Source: Paramoeba atlantica (Eukaryota; Discosea). Taken from it: a stretch of DNA of 64,000 nt. Of the stretch, positions 29,516 to 39,420 are shown piece by piece. Position 1 is the stretch's first letter, and each line of letters opens with the position of its first letter. The stretch lies in the NCBI GenBank assembly GCA_977017575.1, contig CDRNVI010000054.1, positions 682,001 through 746,000 of the forward strand. The letters are read 5' to 3'. Position numbers and translations under genes: made by a program. The notes beneath the pieces are model-generated. The model saw only the letters and a list, made by a program, of their open reading frames with translations. It had not been told where the DNA came from and searched no databases.

Positions 29516-30064
29516 CCCGTTGGTTTATGAACCGTAATCGGGAAACACTGGGTCACGTGGGATATGGTTTTGTTGAAAACTTACAAACTGCTTTTTACAA
29601 AACTGTCATAGATGAAGAATATCACCAAAATCCATAGCAAGCTGCTGTAACAATTACTAAGAATTATTAATAATACCGGTAAGGCACTCTTATTAAGAGT
29701 GTCGGTAGGACATGTACTATCAGTGTCCCGGGAAGACCGCGTGAAAGCCCTTACCATACTTCCCCATGCTGAGGGTGTGTCAAGTTTGGGACGAAATTTG
29801 TTCCAGAAACATTTAAACACTTTTTTGTGTTACTGTATGCTTCGGTAGTTCGGCGTCTGTACCATCAGTGGGATAGCAGTGCCTGGGAAGACGACGTGGA
29901 GGTCCATAAGGATTCTTTTAAGGATCATTAAAGAAGTTTCGAACCATTCCTTGGAAGGGCTCATCGGATAGAATGGGACATTTTGTTCTCAATGTGGAGC
30001 ATGTGCCCAAATTCTCGTTTCGGACTAGGTACAATTGGTTGCTTGTTGGAAAACTCGAATGTGT
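29516..30064. repeat. Spacer with GGGAAGACC modules, copy B
   Basis: Counterpart of 9,465-9,830 but clearly diverged, with modules at about 29,700-29,790 and 29,855-29,910. No gene is supported. Confidence 0.45.
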
Positions 30065-30800
30065 TTATATTTTTGAGAAACAGTGCATTTCCAATAATCT
30101 TCCACAACTTGACGTTGCATGATCGTCCAACATGAGATCAATTTCGGCTTCAAGAATCTTTCGTGTTCCATTCTTTTCAAAATGTCGTTGCACCCTACTC
30201 TTTTTTCCGAAGTACACTAACATCGCTTCAACGATAATACACTTCATCTGATGGACAGCTTTGTCCGTAGAAAAGTCCGTGTATTTGACTAAGAGACTTA
30301 TTTTAAGAAGAAAGCGCACAGAGTATAAAAATAGGTGACCGTAGCTGCTTGTGATAACACATCCGAAGATACTGTACAAGATTTGATTGTGGCAGTGGAC
30401 TTGCTGTGGCAGTATACCACTGAAAAGGGTAAAGAAACCATTCACTCGTTGAAGACCGGTCGTGTCGGATGTTTCACACAAATTGCCGAGTACACGAAGT
30501 TCAATAGGTAAATAAAATATTTTCATCATATTCTCCTGGTCATCCACTGTGAAGGTAGTTGCTATTTTCGAAGAGTTGCTTGTTTTGAGCGCAGCTCGAA
30601 TGTGCTCATACCCTGACCACCAGCGCGTCTCATTCTTTTTGGGAAGAGTATTTCCCGTGCTTCCTTCGTACCCGTCGCAAAGCGCAAGACATGCAATCCA
30701 CTCAGGTATTAATGAGGTCCTTTGCCAAAACGGACGCTGCGTCTCGCAAATTATATCATTACATAGAAGTTGTACACCACGTGGCCAACACGGTAAAATA
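30065..30800 (-). pseudogene. Decayed transposase-like gene, possibly hAT family, copy B
   Basis: Counterpart of 9,828-10,740. On the minus strand it reads LCNDIICETQRPFWQRTSLI, PEWIACLALCDG, KKNETRWWSGYEHIRAALKT and, in a 160-codon frame (30,547-30,065), MDDQENMMKIFYLPIELRVL with LGNLCETSDTTGLQRVNGF. The ETRWWSGY block resembles the hAT TRWNSxY signature. The C-terminal part is in a broken register. Assignment is tentative. Confidence 0.4.
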
Positions 30801-30810
30801 AATGCATGAT

Positions 30811-31500
30811 TGCGGTGGTTGTATAACTACCGCTCTACCTTCGATTATTGAAAAAAAAGTGAACAAAAACAGTGAAAATATAAAGAGAAACACAGTAATA
30901 TAATAGAAGAAAAAAAAATAAAAGGGGGCTCCGGTGGGCCAAAATTGAAAAACAAAATTGAAAAAAAATGGGGGGTCTAGGGGGGATCATGGTCGAGCAA
31001 ATTTTTTTTAAAAACATTAGTTTTCGAAAAAAAACCGCAGAAAGGGTAGCCGGGGTCTTGGTGCGCATTTTCCACCCCCCTACCCGGGGGTGACCCCCCC
31101 GCGTATCCGCAGGACGGGTCCGCCAAGTTCGGATTTTTTCGGAAAAAAACTGAAAAAAATTTGAACTTGGTGAAAAAAATGGCAAAAAAAATATTCTTTC
31201 AAAATCCTTTGCCCTATTGTATTTTTATAGTTTGGGCCCTATACTAGCTTTCTACACCGTTGTTATCGCAAGATATCCATTGTTCGAGCCGTGGTGCCCC
31301 CCTACAACTGACCCATTTTTGACTAAAAAAGGTGAAAAAGTATTTTTCGGGCCTAAAGGGGCATTTTTGTGTCGAAAGAATGGTATGGTTGGAGTCGCAT
31401 TCTCTACCCAATACGTTTGGTAGGCTTTGCTCCATCACTATGAGTCATTTCCCACACGCAAATATCAGATTTAGTGCTCTGAGAGCCAAAATACGCAAAG
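30811..31500 (+). repeat. Hairpin-headed dispersed repeat, long copy 6
   Basis: It starts with the palindromic head (30,811), then AAAGAGAAACACAGTA, GGGGG tracts and CCCGGGGGTGACCCCCC near 31,080. From about 31,080 to 31,500 it is similar, in opposite orientation, to 12,660-13,080. No coding potential. Confidence 0.65.
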
Positions 31501-31736
31501 AGAGAGACATTAGATTCTTGTCCGGAAGGAAAAGGTCCAATTACACGTGATACACGAGCCACTGGAGTTCGCAAAACAGTCCAGTTGCTTAACGGTCGAC
31601 GTGGCACCAGATCCTCCCAAGAATTCATAGGACAATAATTTTCAGGAGAAGTTTTCTATTGTTCCTAAACAAGGTCCTGCACCTTTTGTATACACTTTTT
31701 TACTCTCGGGCACGCGTAGCCCTATTACGTAAATAG
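31501..31736 (-). pseudogene. Unrecognised conserved fragment, copy B
   Basis: Minus-strand frame MNSWEDLVPRRPLSNWTVLR followed by TPVARVSRVIGPFPSGQE, the counterpart of 17,410-17,548 in copy A. The longer downstream frame found in A is absent. Right of it is the site into which a LINE 3' fragment inserted. Confidence 0.35.
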
Positions 31737-32148
31737 TCGATAACGGTCGAGGACCGGACATTTGTTTCCTTTTGGGGCGGAATCTAGTCCTAGTGGACGT
31801 GACGGTGGTAAACCCACTGGCACCGTCTTATGTGGACAAGGAGGCAGCTGAGCCCTCCTTCACCGCGAGGCAGGCAGAGCGCCTCAAAAGGCGCACTCAC
31901 GAGGAAATGGCGGGAGCCAGGGAGATGTATTTCTTCCCATTGGCCCTCACCACGTACGGTGTCCCCGGCCCCGAGACCCTCCAGTTTCTAAATCTGGTCG
32001 CTCGGAAGGCCACCGGCGAGAAGAATGGCTGCCTCAGCCACTTTATCATGGTAACCATCCAAAAGGGGAACGCCCAGATAGCGCACGCCGCGGTACAAAA
32101 CTGGTACCGCAGGGGCGTGCGCTAATGGGCTCGGGGGATGACAAAAAA
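31737..32148 (+). mobile_element. 5'-truncated LINE copy with target-site duplication
   Basis: About 410 bp inserted into a site that is uninterrupted in copy A (CCCTATTAAATAGGGCC at 17,756). It is flanked by AAATAG on both sides (31,731-31,736 and at the end near 32,146-32,151) and ends in a short A-run. It encodes the C-terminal part of a LINE protein in one open frame (31,772-32,125, 117 codons): VLVDVTVVNPLAPSY, then ERLKRRTHEEMAGAREMYFF and PLALTTYGVPGPE, typical of the tail of endonuclease-bearing non-LTR elements. It is a different subfamily from the array at 44.8 kb. Confidence 0.85.
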
Positions 32149-32376
32149 ATAGGGCCGTTTCTGTAATTACTAAGTACATGCTCTGATTTTTTTTGTAACA
32201 GACCCCCGTAGTTATCTGTCACATTTCCACGAAACGTAGTGACACATAACTCGAAAAATATAACTCGTTAATCACTGCATCCTTCCTAAAATTCTGTACG
32301 TAAACTTTTAATATATTTTTTTAGATAATAATTTATATTCTCACTTTACAAGCTACACTTAACGCTACACGCGATC
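32149..32376. repeat. LRR 5' flank with foldback motif
   Basis: Related to 17,764-17,980: CCCCCGTAGTTAT near 32,204 and CACATAACTCG near 32,241 are the decayed ends of the small foldback seen upstream of A6. It presumably includes the promoter of B6. Confidence 0.4.
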
Positions 32377-33246
32377 ATGCGGCTAATATGTTCGGATATT
32401 CAGGAACCATCGACTAAACGTCGTAAAGTAGAAACTCCAGTATCTTCGAACACCGATTCCTATGAACATAACGCGAATATGAGATCGCGTATTGCCAAAG
32501 TGAGCGCTGCGAATTTACCTCAGGAGTATCTACTCGTTCGTCTCCTCGCGGAAGTCAACAACTTGGACGAATCGTGGAGTCTTGACACGCCAGCATGTGA
32601 GTGGGAAGGTGTGAGTTGTAACGAGCGGGAAGAAGTCAGTCGCGTGAAATGGGGTCAACTAGATTTGTCAGTTACTATGAACTTTATTCATCTCCCACAT
32701 AGTCTGAACAATTTTGATGCGCGTCAGAACGCGCTGGAAGGGACAGTGCCTCTCACGCGCTTGCCTTCGGAACTGCGATCACTAACTCTGTACGAAAATC
32801 TATTTGAAGGCGAGTTGGACCTGACTTCTCTTCCTTACTGCTTCGAAGATTTAACTTTGAATAGCAACAGATTCAATGGAACTGTATGTTTGACGAGTCT
32901 GCCGGCTAGTATGCAAAGTGTGAACTTTAGCGAAAATCGTCTTACCGGGTCTATTGATTTGACTTTGCTTCCACCTAAAATTTGGCAAGTACGCCTCTCT
33001 GGAAATCAGTTGTCCGGCGAGCTCGATCTTCGGCAACTTCCTTCCAGGGTTTTGCAACTTGATTTGTCGCAAAATAAGTTTTCTGGTGATGTGGACTTAG
33101 CGAAGCTTCCATCCTCATTGCTGACTTTGAAATTATCGAATAATGCTAACTTGTGTAGCAATGTAACAAGATCACAATTACCTGTCCGTGTGCAACAGTT
33201 TGGTTTGTCCGTATATAATACACAGATAAAGCTGGAGAATCATTGA
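32377..33246 (+). CDS. Leucine-rich repeat protein B6 with KRRKVE basic stretch
   Basis: 289 residues, paralogue of A6 with many substitutions but the same layout: MRLICSDIQEPSTKRRKVET, RIAKVSAANLPQEYLLVRLL, cap CEWEGVSC (Cys74 to Cys81), eight 23-residue LRRs (LTLLPPKIWQVRLSGNQLSG and kin) and the end cap NANLCSNVTRSQLPVR with YNTQIKLENH. The basic cluster suggests nuclear import, unproven. AATAAA-like words follow the stop. Confidence 0.88.
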   Translation: MRLICSDIQEPSTKRRKVETPVSSNTDSYEHNANMRSRIAKVSAANLPQEYLLVRLLAEVNNLDESWSLDTPACEWEGVSCNEREEVSRVKWGQLDLSVTMNFIHLPHSLNNFDARQNALEGTVPLTRLPSELRSLTLYENLFEGELDLTSLPYCFEDLTLNSNRFNGTVCLTSLPASMQSVNFSENRLTGSIDLTLLPPKIWQVRLSGNQLSGELDLRQLPSRVLQLDLSQNKFSGDVDLAKLPSSLLTLKLSNNANLCSNVTRSQLPVRVQQFGLSVYNTQIKLENH

Positions 33247-33414
33247 ATCAAGTAAAATAAAGGTGCAGAAAAAAGTGTATAACGTGTTGTACGCCCTTGA
33301 TTAATTTTTTTCGCTTAACATCACTATATAATATGTATAACAGATCAAAAGCAATGTCCGAAAACTGCAATTTAAAGATAGAATTTCTATTAAAAAAGCA
33401 TTTTCTACTTTGTA

Positions 33415-34320
33415 ATGCTACACATGCTCGCACGGTTTTCATGTTCGGATATTCAGGTACCGTCTTTTAAACGCCGTAAAGTCGAACCTTCATTATTTTC
33501 GAACACCTATTCGGAAGGCCAAACCGCAAATAGGCGATCGCGTCTCGCCAAAGTAAGTTACACGAATTTACCTCAGGAGTACCAACTCGCACGGCTTGTC
33601 GCCGAAGTCTACGAATCTAATACTGCAGAATTACCCAAATGGTGGAGTGATCACATCCCAGCGTGTCGGTGGACAGGTGTCACTTGTAACGAGCGGGAAG
33701 AAATCAGCCGCGTGAAATGGGGTGGAATGCACTTGGCAGGAAAAATGAACTTGAATTATCTTTCACATACTCTCCAAGTTTTTGATGCCCATCAGAACGC
33801 GCTGGAAGGGACCATGCCGCTCACGCCCTTGCCTTCGGAATTAGAAGATCTGATTCTGTACGAAAATCGGTTCGAAGGGGGGTTAGATTTAACTTCTCTT
33901 CCGCAATGTTTCGAAGATTTAACTTTGAATAATAACAGATTCAATGGAACTGTATGTTTGACGAGTCTGCCGGTTGATATGCATAGTGTAAACCTTAGCG
34001 AAAATCTTCTTACCGGGTCAATTGATTTAACTTCGCTTCCTAGAATTTGGGGTATACACCTATCAGGAAATCAATTGTCCGGCGAGCTCGATCTCCGACA
34101 ACTTCCTTTATGGATTTCTGAACTTGATTTGTCGCGCAATTTGTTTTCTGGTCCTCTCGACTTGACGAACCTTCCATCTTCATTGACGAATTTGAATTTA
34201 TCAGATAATGAGGAGTTATGTAGCAATATAGCAAGATCACAACTGCCTTTCATTCTGCAACGGTCCGGGTTAAGTATACACAACACACAGATTAAACTAG
34301 AGAACCATTGCACGCGATAA
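33415..34320 (+). CDS. Leucine-rich repeat protein B7 with KRRKVE basic stretch
   Basis: 301 residues, tandem paralogue of B6 169 bp downstream: MLHMLARFSCSDIQVPSFKR then RKVEPS, RLAKVSYTNLPQEYQLARLV, cap CRWTGVTC (Cys84 to Cys91), eight LRRs (LTSLPVDMHSVNLSENLLTG and kin) and the cap HNTQIKLENHCTR. The intergenic sequence around CATGTTCGGATATTCAGGTA is shared with the starts of A6 and B6, so the unit duplicated with its 5' flank. Copy A has no counterpart. Confidence 0.87.
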   Translation: MLHMLARFSCSDIQVPSFKRRKVEPSLFSNTYSEGQTANRRSRLAKVSYTNLPQEYQLARLVAEVYESNTAELPKWWSDHIPACRWTGVTCNEREEISRVKWGGMHLAGKMNLNYLSHTLQVFDAHQNALEGTMPLTPLPSELEDLILYENRFEGGLDLTSLPQCFEDLTLNNNRFNGTVCLTSLPVDMHSVNLSENLLTGSIDLTSLPRIWGIHLSGNQLSGELDLRQLPLWISELDLSRNLFSGPLDLTNLPSSLTNLNLSDNEELCSNIARSQLPFILQRSGLSIHNTQIKLENHCTR

Positions 34321-34547
34321 ATTTCGTGCGCACATTATGTAAAGTGTACTACGCGTTGTTCACCACTACAACTAAAAACTAATTTATTTCAATAAATGTC
34401 TTATAAAGCGCGATGTACCTTTAGAAAGAAAGATATAATTTAGAAACAAGTTGGAGGATAAATGTATTAGAAACATGGAAAATACTTTTGAAATAGAACA
34501 AGATTTGAAAATAGAATAATAGACAATTTACACATCTGGCGCTTCGT

Positions 34548-35555
34548 GTGAAGAGATTCTCTGTTACGTTTATTATAAAGAATGTGCCTAAAAAACGTTT
34601 AATCGTTAAGCTTTGTAATTCGTTTATCTCTTTCTATTTGCTAATGCACGTCTCGTGGCCGTTGTTTCCTCTTTGTGTTAAATTACACGGTTCCGACTCC
34701 CCTAGGGGCATCCATCGCGGCCGTGTGGCCTCCGCACTTCTTCCTCAAGAACTGCAAATTCAGAGATTTGTCGCCCATGTGAGAAACCCTCACTCTTCCT
34801 GGAGAACCACAATGTTGTGGTTGGGATTCTGGAAACAAGAAGTTTCGGTGTGTTCTTGGGAAGGCATCGAATGTAACTCTCAAAAACAGGTCCGCAGCAT
34901 TAACTTTAGCGAGATGAAACTGGAGGGTAACTTAAGCTTTGGCTGCGTCCCGTCGAGCTCTCGAATTGTGGATGTCTCTCAGAATCTGTTGTTGGGCTCA
35001 GTTGACCTGGGCGCTCTTCCCACAGAACTTCATTTGCTCAACTTGGGTACTAATCTGATGGATGGCACGCTTGCACTAGAGCAGCTTCCACCAAAACTGG
35101 AGTATTTCAATGTCGGTTGCAACAGGTACACGGGACACGCTTTCTTGGAGTCGCTCCCGAATACCCTGGTTCGAATTATTATGGTACAAAATTTAATGAG
35201 TGGCGAACTTGATCTTTCCCACCTTCCCACCGTGCTACGTTCCGCGAATTTTGGCAACAATTGTTTCACCGGGTCGCTCAATCTTACTCAACTGCCCCGG
35301 ACGCTGGTTCACTTGCAATTGGACCATAATATGTTTGAAGGTTGCGTTGATCTTTCCTCTCTCCCTGTCGATCTCTTAGAGATTTTTCTTGATCACAACC
35401 AATTGACAGATGTCATTTTTCCGTCCCAGGTACCTAGATGGTCACTGACTCTATACTATAATCGAATTCACCTTGCGGACAAGCTTGGCCCAAGCTTGGT
35501 TAGCACAGCCTCCGCATCATTCATTTTGCAACCTCAGCGGCCTAATTCTCAATGA
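34548..35555 (+). CDS. Leucine-rich repeat protein B8
   Basis: 335 codons. The first 45 (MKRFSVTFIIKNVPKKRLIV then a hydrophobic CNSFISFYLLMHVSWPLFPL) have no counterpart; they may be a membrane anchor or read-through from upstream of the true start, since the family block begins at GRVASALLPQELQIQRFVAH (58-77). Cap CSWEGIEC is at Cys102 to Cys109, after a longer loop than in other members. About nine LRRs follow (LPTVLRSANFGNNCFTGSLN and kin). The end YNRIHLADKLGPSLV and beyond replaces the NTxI cap. It diverges strongly from the other paralogues. Confidence 0.82.
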   Translation: MKRFSVTFIIKNVPKKRLIVKLCNSFISFYLLMHVSWPLFPLCVKLHGSDSPRGIHRGRVASALLPQELQIQRFVAHVRNPHSSWRTTMLWLGFWKQEVSVCSWEGIECNSQKQVRSINFSEMKLEGNLSFGCVPSSSRIVDVSQNLLLGSVDLGALPTELHLLNLGTNLMDGTLALEQLPPKLEYFNVGCNRYTGHAFLESLPNTLVRIIMVQNLMSGELDLSHLPTVLRSANFGNNCFTGSLNLTQLPRTLVHLQLDHNMFEGCVDLSSLPVDLLEIFLDHNQLTDVIFPSQVPRWSLTLYYNRIHLADKLGPSLVSTASASFILQPQRPNSQ

Positions 35556-35673
35556 GTTTATCAAGTTATCAAACGTTCATACTGTTGGTCATACCTTCCC
35601 CTCCCCTTCACGAAAGTAAATTCTTTACAATGTTCGCGAAGACTACAGTATAGTAAAATATCGTTTTTTTTTT

Positions 35674-36015
35674 AATATTACTGTAACCCCCCCGTTTATA
35701 ATAACCTCGACCCCTCCCCCTCTTTATAGGTTCTTTTTTTTTTGGGCAAACCGATGAAGATTTTCTTTTAATTTCTTGCGCCGTCACAAATATTTTGATA
35801 TTTGTTTTCAGATGGTTCTTCGAGGTATGGCGCGGGGTCGTGCTGGTCATTTTACTTTGGCAGATCGCTGGGGCCCACTTAGCGATTGAATAATTCCTTA
35901 ATCCTCGCTACAAAATGTAGGGCAATTTACGTGCCATCTTTTAATCGCACCCCCCCCCTTTTTAGGTTCATTTGGGCCAAAGCGAGGCTATTATAAACGG
36001 GGGGTACAGTATATT
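35674..36015. repeat. MITE-like element with C-run/G-run inverted ends
   Basis: The left end (35,674-35,709) and right end (35,983-36,015) are inverted repeats of about 34 bp sharing CCCCCCGTTTATAATA and CCTCG, with small indels in the C-run. Inside, CCCCCTTTTTAGGTTCATTT occurs in two direct versions near each end. About 342 bp, no ORF. The ends resemble the stem of the hairpin at 14,966. Confidence 0.6.
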
Positions 36016-36552
36016 GAATAACGGTATATTATATACCGTGCCGAACATACAGGGGGTGCAAGAAAATATAGGGGGGTCTAAATTTTGCAAAACTTGCCCA
36101 ATTTTAGAAAGTAGCACCGCATTCGAAAGCTTTCGCAAAGTTACGCGTCATGTGATAATGCGTTTCCCGCATTTTTAATTGCTTTACAAACTTCTAAAAA
36201 ACCTTGATATTTCGAAATACAACTTTTACTCTTTCACTCGTTCGAAAAAACTGCGTTTTTTATGAATTTAGTGACCCAGAAAAGATCCTGTTCTAATAAT
36301 ACAAAGGCGTAGAAAAGGAATAGATTCTGTTATGCACCTGGTGGGCAACTATGATCCTCTCACAGAGCACACGCAAGAAAAGAAAATTATGCTCAATGTC
36401 GATAGCATAGTATTCTTCAATACTTTGAGAATTCTCGAGAAAACTATAAAATTATCGAACTTTGAATCACTCACCCCTCACGCAACATATCCACCCCGTT
36501 AACTTCACCGCCCCCTTACTTCACCACAAAGTGGGCGCCAAATAAGGGGGCG
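36016..36552. other. Spacer, no supported gene
   Basis: About 540 bp upstream of LRR B9. It contains a foldback-like pair of C- and G-rich words (CCGCCCCCTTACTTCACC near 36,509 and AAGGGGGCGGTGACGG near 36,543). Confidence 0.4.
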
Positions 36553-37479
36553 GTGACGGTATATTACTGTACATTGCATGTCATGCTGCGCCTCCTTTTA
36601 TATTTTCCCTTTATGAAATTTACGATAATTATGTCCGATGCTAATGAACCGCCATGCAAGCGGCAAAAGCAATCTGCTTCAGACACTGCCATGTACCCCT
36701 CGCGTACATCCAAAGTACGAGGCGCTACCCTGCCACAGGAGTATGAGTTAGCTCGATTTCTTACAAACATTACCTCTGGCATGGAATCTGGACCTTCCGT
36801 ATTTGGAAATCCATCATTGCCTGCGTGTGAGTGGAAAGGTGTGGAGTGCGCTGGTACCGATAAAATCATCGCTATCATGTGGGATAACCGAAAACTATGT
36901 GGTACGCCGCAATGGGAATATTTGCCACAGACACTTATAGGCTTTTTTGCGAACAGCAACCGACTCGGGGGAAAACTACCGCTCGACGTCCTGCCTCGGA
37001 ATTTGACGTGCTTGGACCTTCACAATAATGTGCTCACAGAGGAGTTGCATCTACAAGATCTTCCTCGACAATTAGTTCAGCTTGTGTTGCACAGGAACGA
37101 TTTTACAGGAAGGCTTGATCTCACCTGTCTGCCGGAACCCCTGGATGAGTTTTCGATTCACGAAAACGCGTTATATGGCGAGCTGGATCTGACACAATTA
37201 GCTCCGCATCAGAAACATATTTCCTTGGGTCGCAATCAGTTTACAGGAACTCCAGATCTAAGAAATTTGTCATCTGCACTAGAACAATTATACTTACAGA
37301 AGAATCAATTTTGTGGTTCAGTTGCCTTTGATTGTCTCCCAACGAACATGGAGTATTTGTGGTTATTTGAGAACAAGGAGCTTCACGGCAAATTCCACGA
37401 AGACGAATTACCACTTCGCTTGCGTGATGGATTCAAGTACTACAATACGTGTATTCGAAACCTGGATGTTGATTTTTAG
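36553..37479 (+). CDS. Leucine-rich repeat protein B9
   Basis: 308 codons. The first Met is at 36,553, but Met27 is likelier: MSDANEPPCKRQKQSASDTA lines up with CSDIQEPSTKRRKVE of the other genes. The family block RTSKVRGATLPQEYELARFL (51-70) and cap CEWKGVEC (Cys92 to Cys99) are preceded by a longer loop (GMESGPSVFGNPSL). Eight LRRs follow (LPRQLVQLVLHRNDFTGRLD and kin), and the cap NKELHGKFHEDELPLRL with YNTCIRNLDVDF keeps the NTxI motif. Last LRR gene of the cluster in this window. Confidence 0.86.
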   Translation: MTVYYCTLHVMLRLLLYFPFMKFTIIMSDANEPPCKRQKQSASDTAMYPSRTSKVRGATLPQEYELARFLTNITSGMESGPSVFGNPSLPACEWKGVECAGTDKIIAIMWDNRKLCGTPQWEYLPQTLIGFFANSNRLGGKLPLDVLPRNLTCLDLHNNVLTEELHLQDLPRQLVQLVLHRNDFTGRLDLTCLPEPLDEFSIHENALYGELDLTQLAPHQKHISLGRNQFTGTPDLRNLSSALEQLYLQKNQFCGSVAFDCLPTNMEYLWLFENKELHGKFHEDELPLRLRDGFKYYNTCIRNLDVDF

Positions 37480-38170
37480 ATTGCTTGGATGTTGTTAGTT
37501 TCAAGTGAATTTCTGGACTTCTGAATCGCGGGAAGGAAAATGTGGAGATGGAAACCGTGTTTGAGTCCCACACCCATCCAAACCATAATCCCATTTCAAC
37601 CGTAGCAAGATTCAAGCTCGCCTCGTTGTGGGCGATATTCGATGCCTTTCCGGTAGGGGTGGGAGGCGCATCTGTCGAAAAAAACGTCGTGGAATGGTAG
37701 CTGACGTCCTTACTCTTAAAATACGTCTTAGGAGTCGATTTTTGAAAAATCATATTCTTACTTTTTTTGGTCACCCCAAAAAGTTTCGGAATTTTTGAAC
37801 TTGTCGGACCCCTCCTGCGCATACCGGGGGGGTCACCCCCAGGTGGGGGGGGGGGTGGAAAATTATCGCTGCGGCATGCTCCTGCGCTCGATTTTGAAAA
37901 CAAAATCGCGACGTATGCCCCCCCTGGATCCCCCATGTTTTTTAATTTTCTTTTTCAGTTTTCACCGCTTTTCGGGACAATTAAATAGGGGGGTGCAAAT
38001 TTTGAAGAAACTCTGGGAAAAAAGTTTTACTCGGCGCAAGTTTTACTCTCTTCTACTATCTGCTATTATTCTTCTTGTGTAAGCGTAGCTCTAACGGAGC
38101 CACCAACATTCAAAACGTTAGATTATGATTACAGAAACAACCCCCAGTCCGGTTTAATGTACCTGTAGCT
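37480..38170 (-). repeat. Spacer with decayed hairpin-repeat middle (37,780-37,965)
   Basis: 37,780-37,965 matches, in reverse orientation, the G/C-rich middle of the hairpin-headed repeat (GGACCCCTCCTGCGCATACC, C- and G-runs, GGATCCCCCATG). Neither head nor tail is present. The rest holds no supported gene. Confidence 0.5.
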
Positions 38171-38540
38171 CGCTATTGTACCGGGGGGTACAATAAGTGG
38201 GAACGCTTGCTTTTGTTCCGGGTTAATGTGCTTATAGCTACTTATTGTGCAGGGGGGGGGGGGCACAATAAGTGGAAACGACCGCTATTATTGTACCTCC
38301 CCCAAACAAGAAGCGGCGCCATATTGTTTTGGGGGGTTTTATTACATTTTCTCGAAATTGGCTTTGTTTGTTCAACAACGCATTCCTTAAATAGAACAAA
38401 TTCTGCGCATGGACATGTTTGTCCATAAAAAAAGGCGCCGCGAAATGGCGCCAAATTTGTTTTTACCCTTTTTTGGTTTTTCCAATATTTAGTTATTGTG
38501 CCTAGAGCCAGTTATTGTGCAGGGGGGCACAATAACCCAT
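38171..38540. repeat. Three G-run hairpins (TTATTGTGC/GCACAATAA)
   Basis: At 38,174-38,195, 38,241-38,272 and 38,511-38,536 a run of 6-12 G is bracketed by inverted words: TATTGTACC/GGTACAATA once, TTATTGTGC/GCACAATAA twice. Each can fold with the G-run in the loop. The first two also share the right flank AATAAGTGG(G/A)AACG. Confidence 0.7.
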
Positions 38541-38928
38541 TGTGAATTCCAAAATACACTTTCTGTGACCCCCCCCTTTAAACCCCTTAACAAGGATAAG
38601 GCACCCCCCCTTTTTTTTCGCGTGCGGAGACTCATGTGGATTGCAGCACCACTTTTCCGTTCACAATTTTGAGACCTGTGCGTTCCTGGGTTTTTAGCCT
38701 GTTTTAAGAATTTGAAAACGCTAGTTTGAGAAGTTAATTTTTGAGAACAGGTTTTGTAAAATTATGGTAAAATCTAAGTACCGTCCACCAAGGGGAGGGA
38801 TAAAACCGGCGCGGCTCATCCAGTTTTCCTGTCTTTCCTTTTATATTACCTTCCATTTCTAGAAGGGAAGACTTAGAACGTTCTTGCTTTTTTCTAAAGT
38901 TTTTTGAAAAATTACGAAATTTTTAAGT
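38541..38928. other. Spacer, no supported gene
   Basis: About 390 bp with C-runs near 38,571 and 38,606 and A/T-rich sequence next to the truncated SINE. Confidence 0.4.
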
Positions 38929-39245
38929 TCAAACCCGCTCATCGCAATATTCCCGGCGGCCTCACTCTAAGAGGCTGGGCTGAGAACCGACTATGCCCAG
39001 TACTCGGAGGACCGTCCCGGACCCTCCCCTCAGGGAACCAGCTCCCTTGCCCGGCTTACACCTCTTGGGTAAGCCGTGTTGACGTACAGTTCGTTGACGC
39101 AGCGTGTTGGCAACAGCACGTTGGTGCCGCCTTGGACAAGCGGAAACTGGTAGAGGACGTCGGCCTCGGAACTTCCAAATCTGTCTGTGAAGGGTCTGGC
39201 TTGCCAGTGGCTATCCAGAGCAATCCGGAATGATTTGGATGGTTT
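38929..39245 (+). mobile_element. tRNA-like SINE, 5'-truncated copy
   Basis: It starts at the B-box-like AGTTCAAACCCGCTC and continues through GAGGCTGGGCTGA, ACCGTCCCGGACC, ACCAGCTCCCTTGCC and TCCAGAGCAATCCGGA to a run of eight T (39,241-39,248). It matches 48,228-48,546 of the LINE array at high identity. The A-box half is absent. Confidence 0.7.
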
Positions 39246-39255
39246 TTTTTGTGGC

Positions 39256-39420
39256 GGAATCCTCCCAGTGGGAGGATGCGGAGTGTCAAGAATTCAAAGT
39301 TTGAAGCAAATGGTGCTCAGACGGCGAGTTCAAACCCGCTCATCGCAATATTCCCGGCGGCCTCACTCTAAGAGGCTGGGCTGATAACCGGCTAGGCCCA
39401 GTACTCGGAGGACCGTCCCG
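39256..39420 (+). mobile_element. tRNA-like SINE, 3'-truncated copy
   Basis: It begins with GATGCGGAGTGTCAAGAATT (A-box-like), carries GAGTTCAAACCCGC (B-box-like) and the two small hairpins, and stops after GGACCGTCCC, where the poly-T of an inverted LINE tail begins. It resembles the 5' half of the SINE at 48,174. Confidence 0.65.

Noticed and set aside
37433-37936. 167-codon minus-strand frame after LRR B9
   Set aside because: Runs over the antisense of the gene end and a G/C-rich repeat; low-complexity proline/glycine text without motifs.
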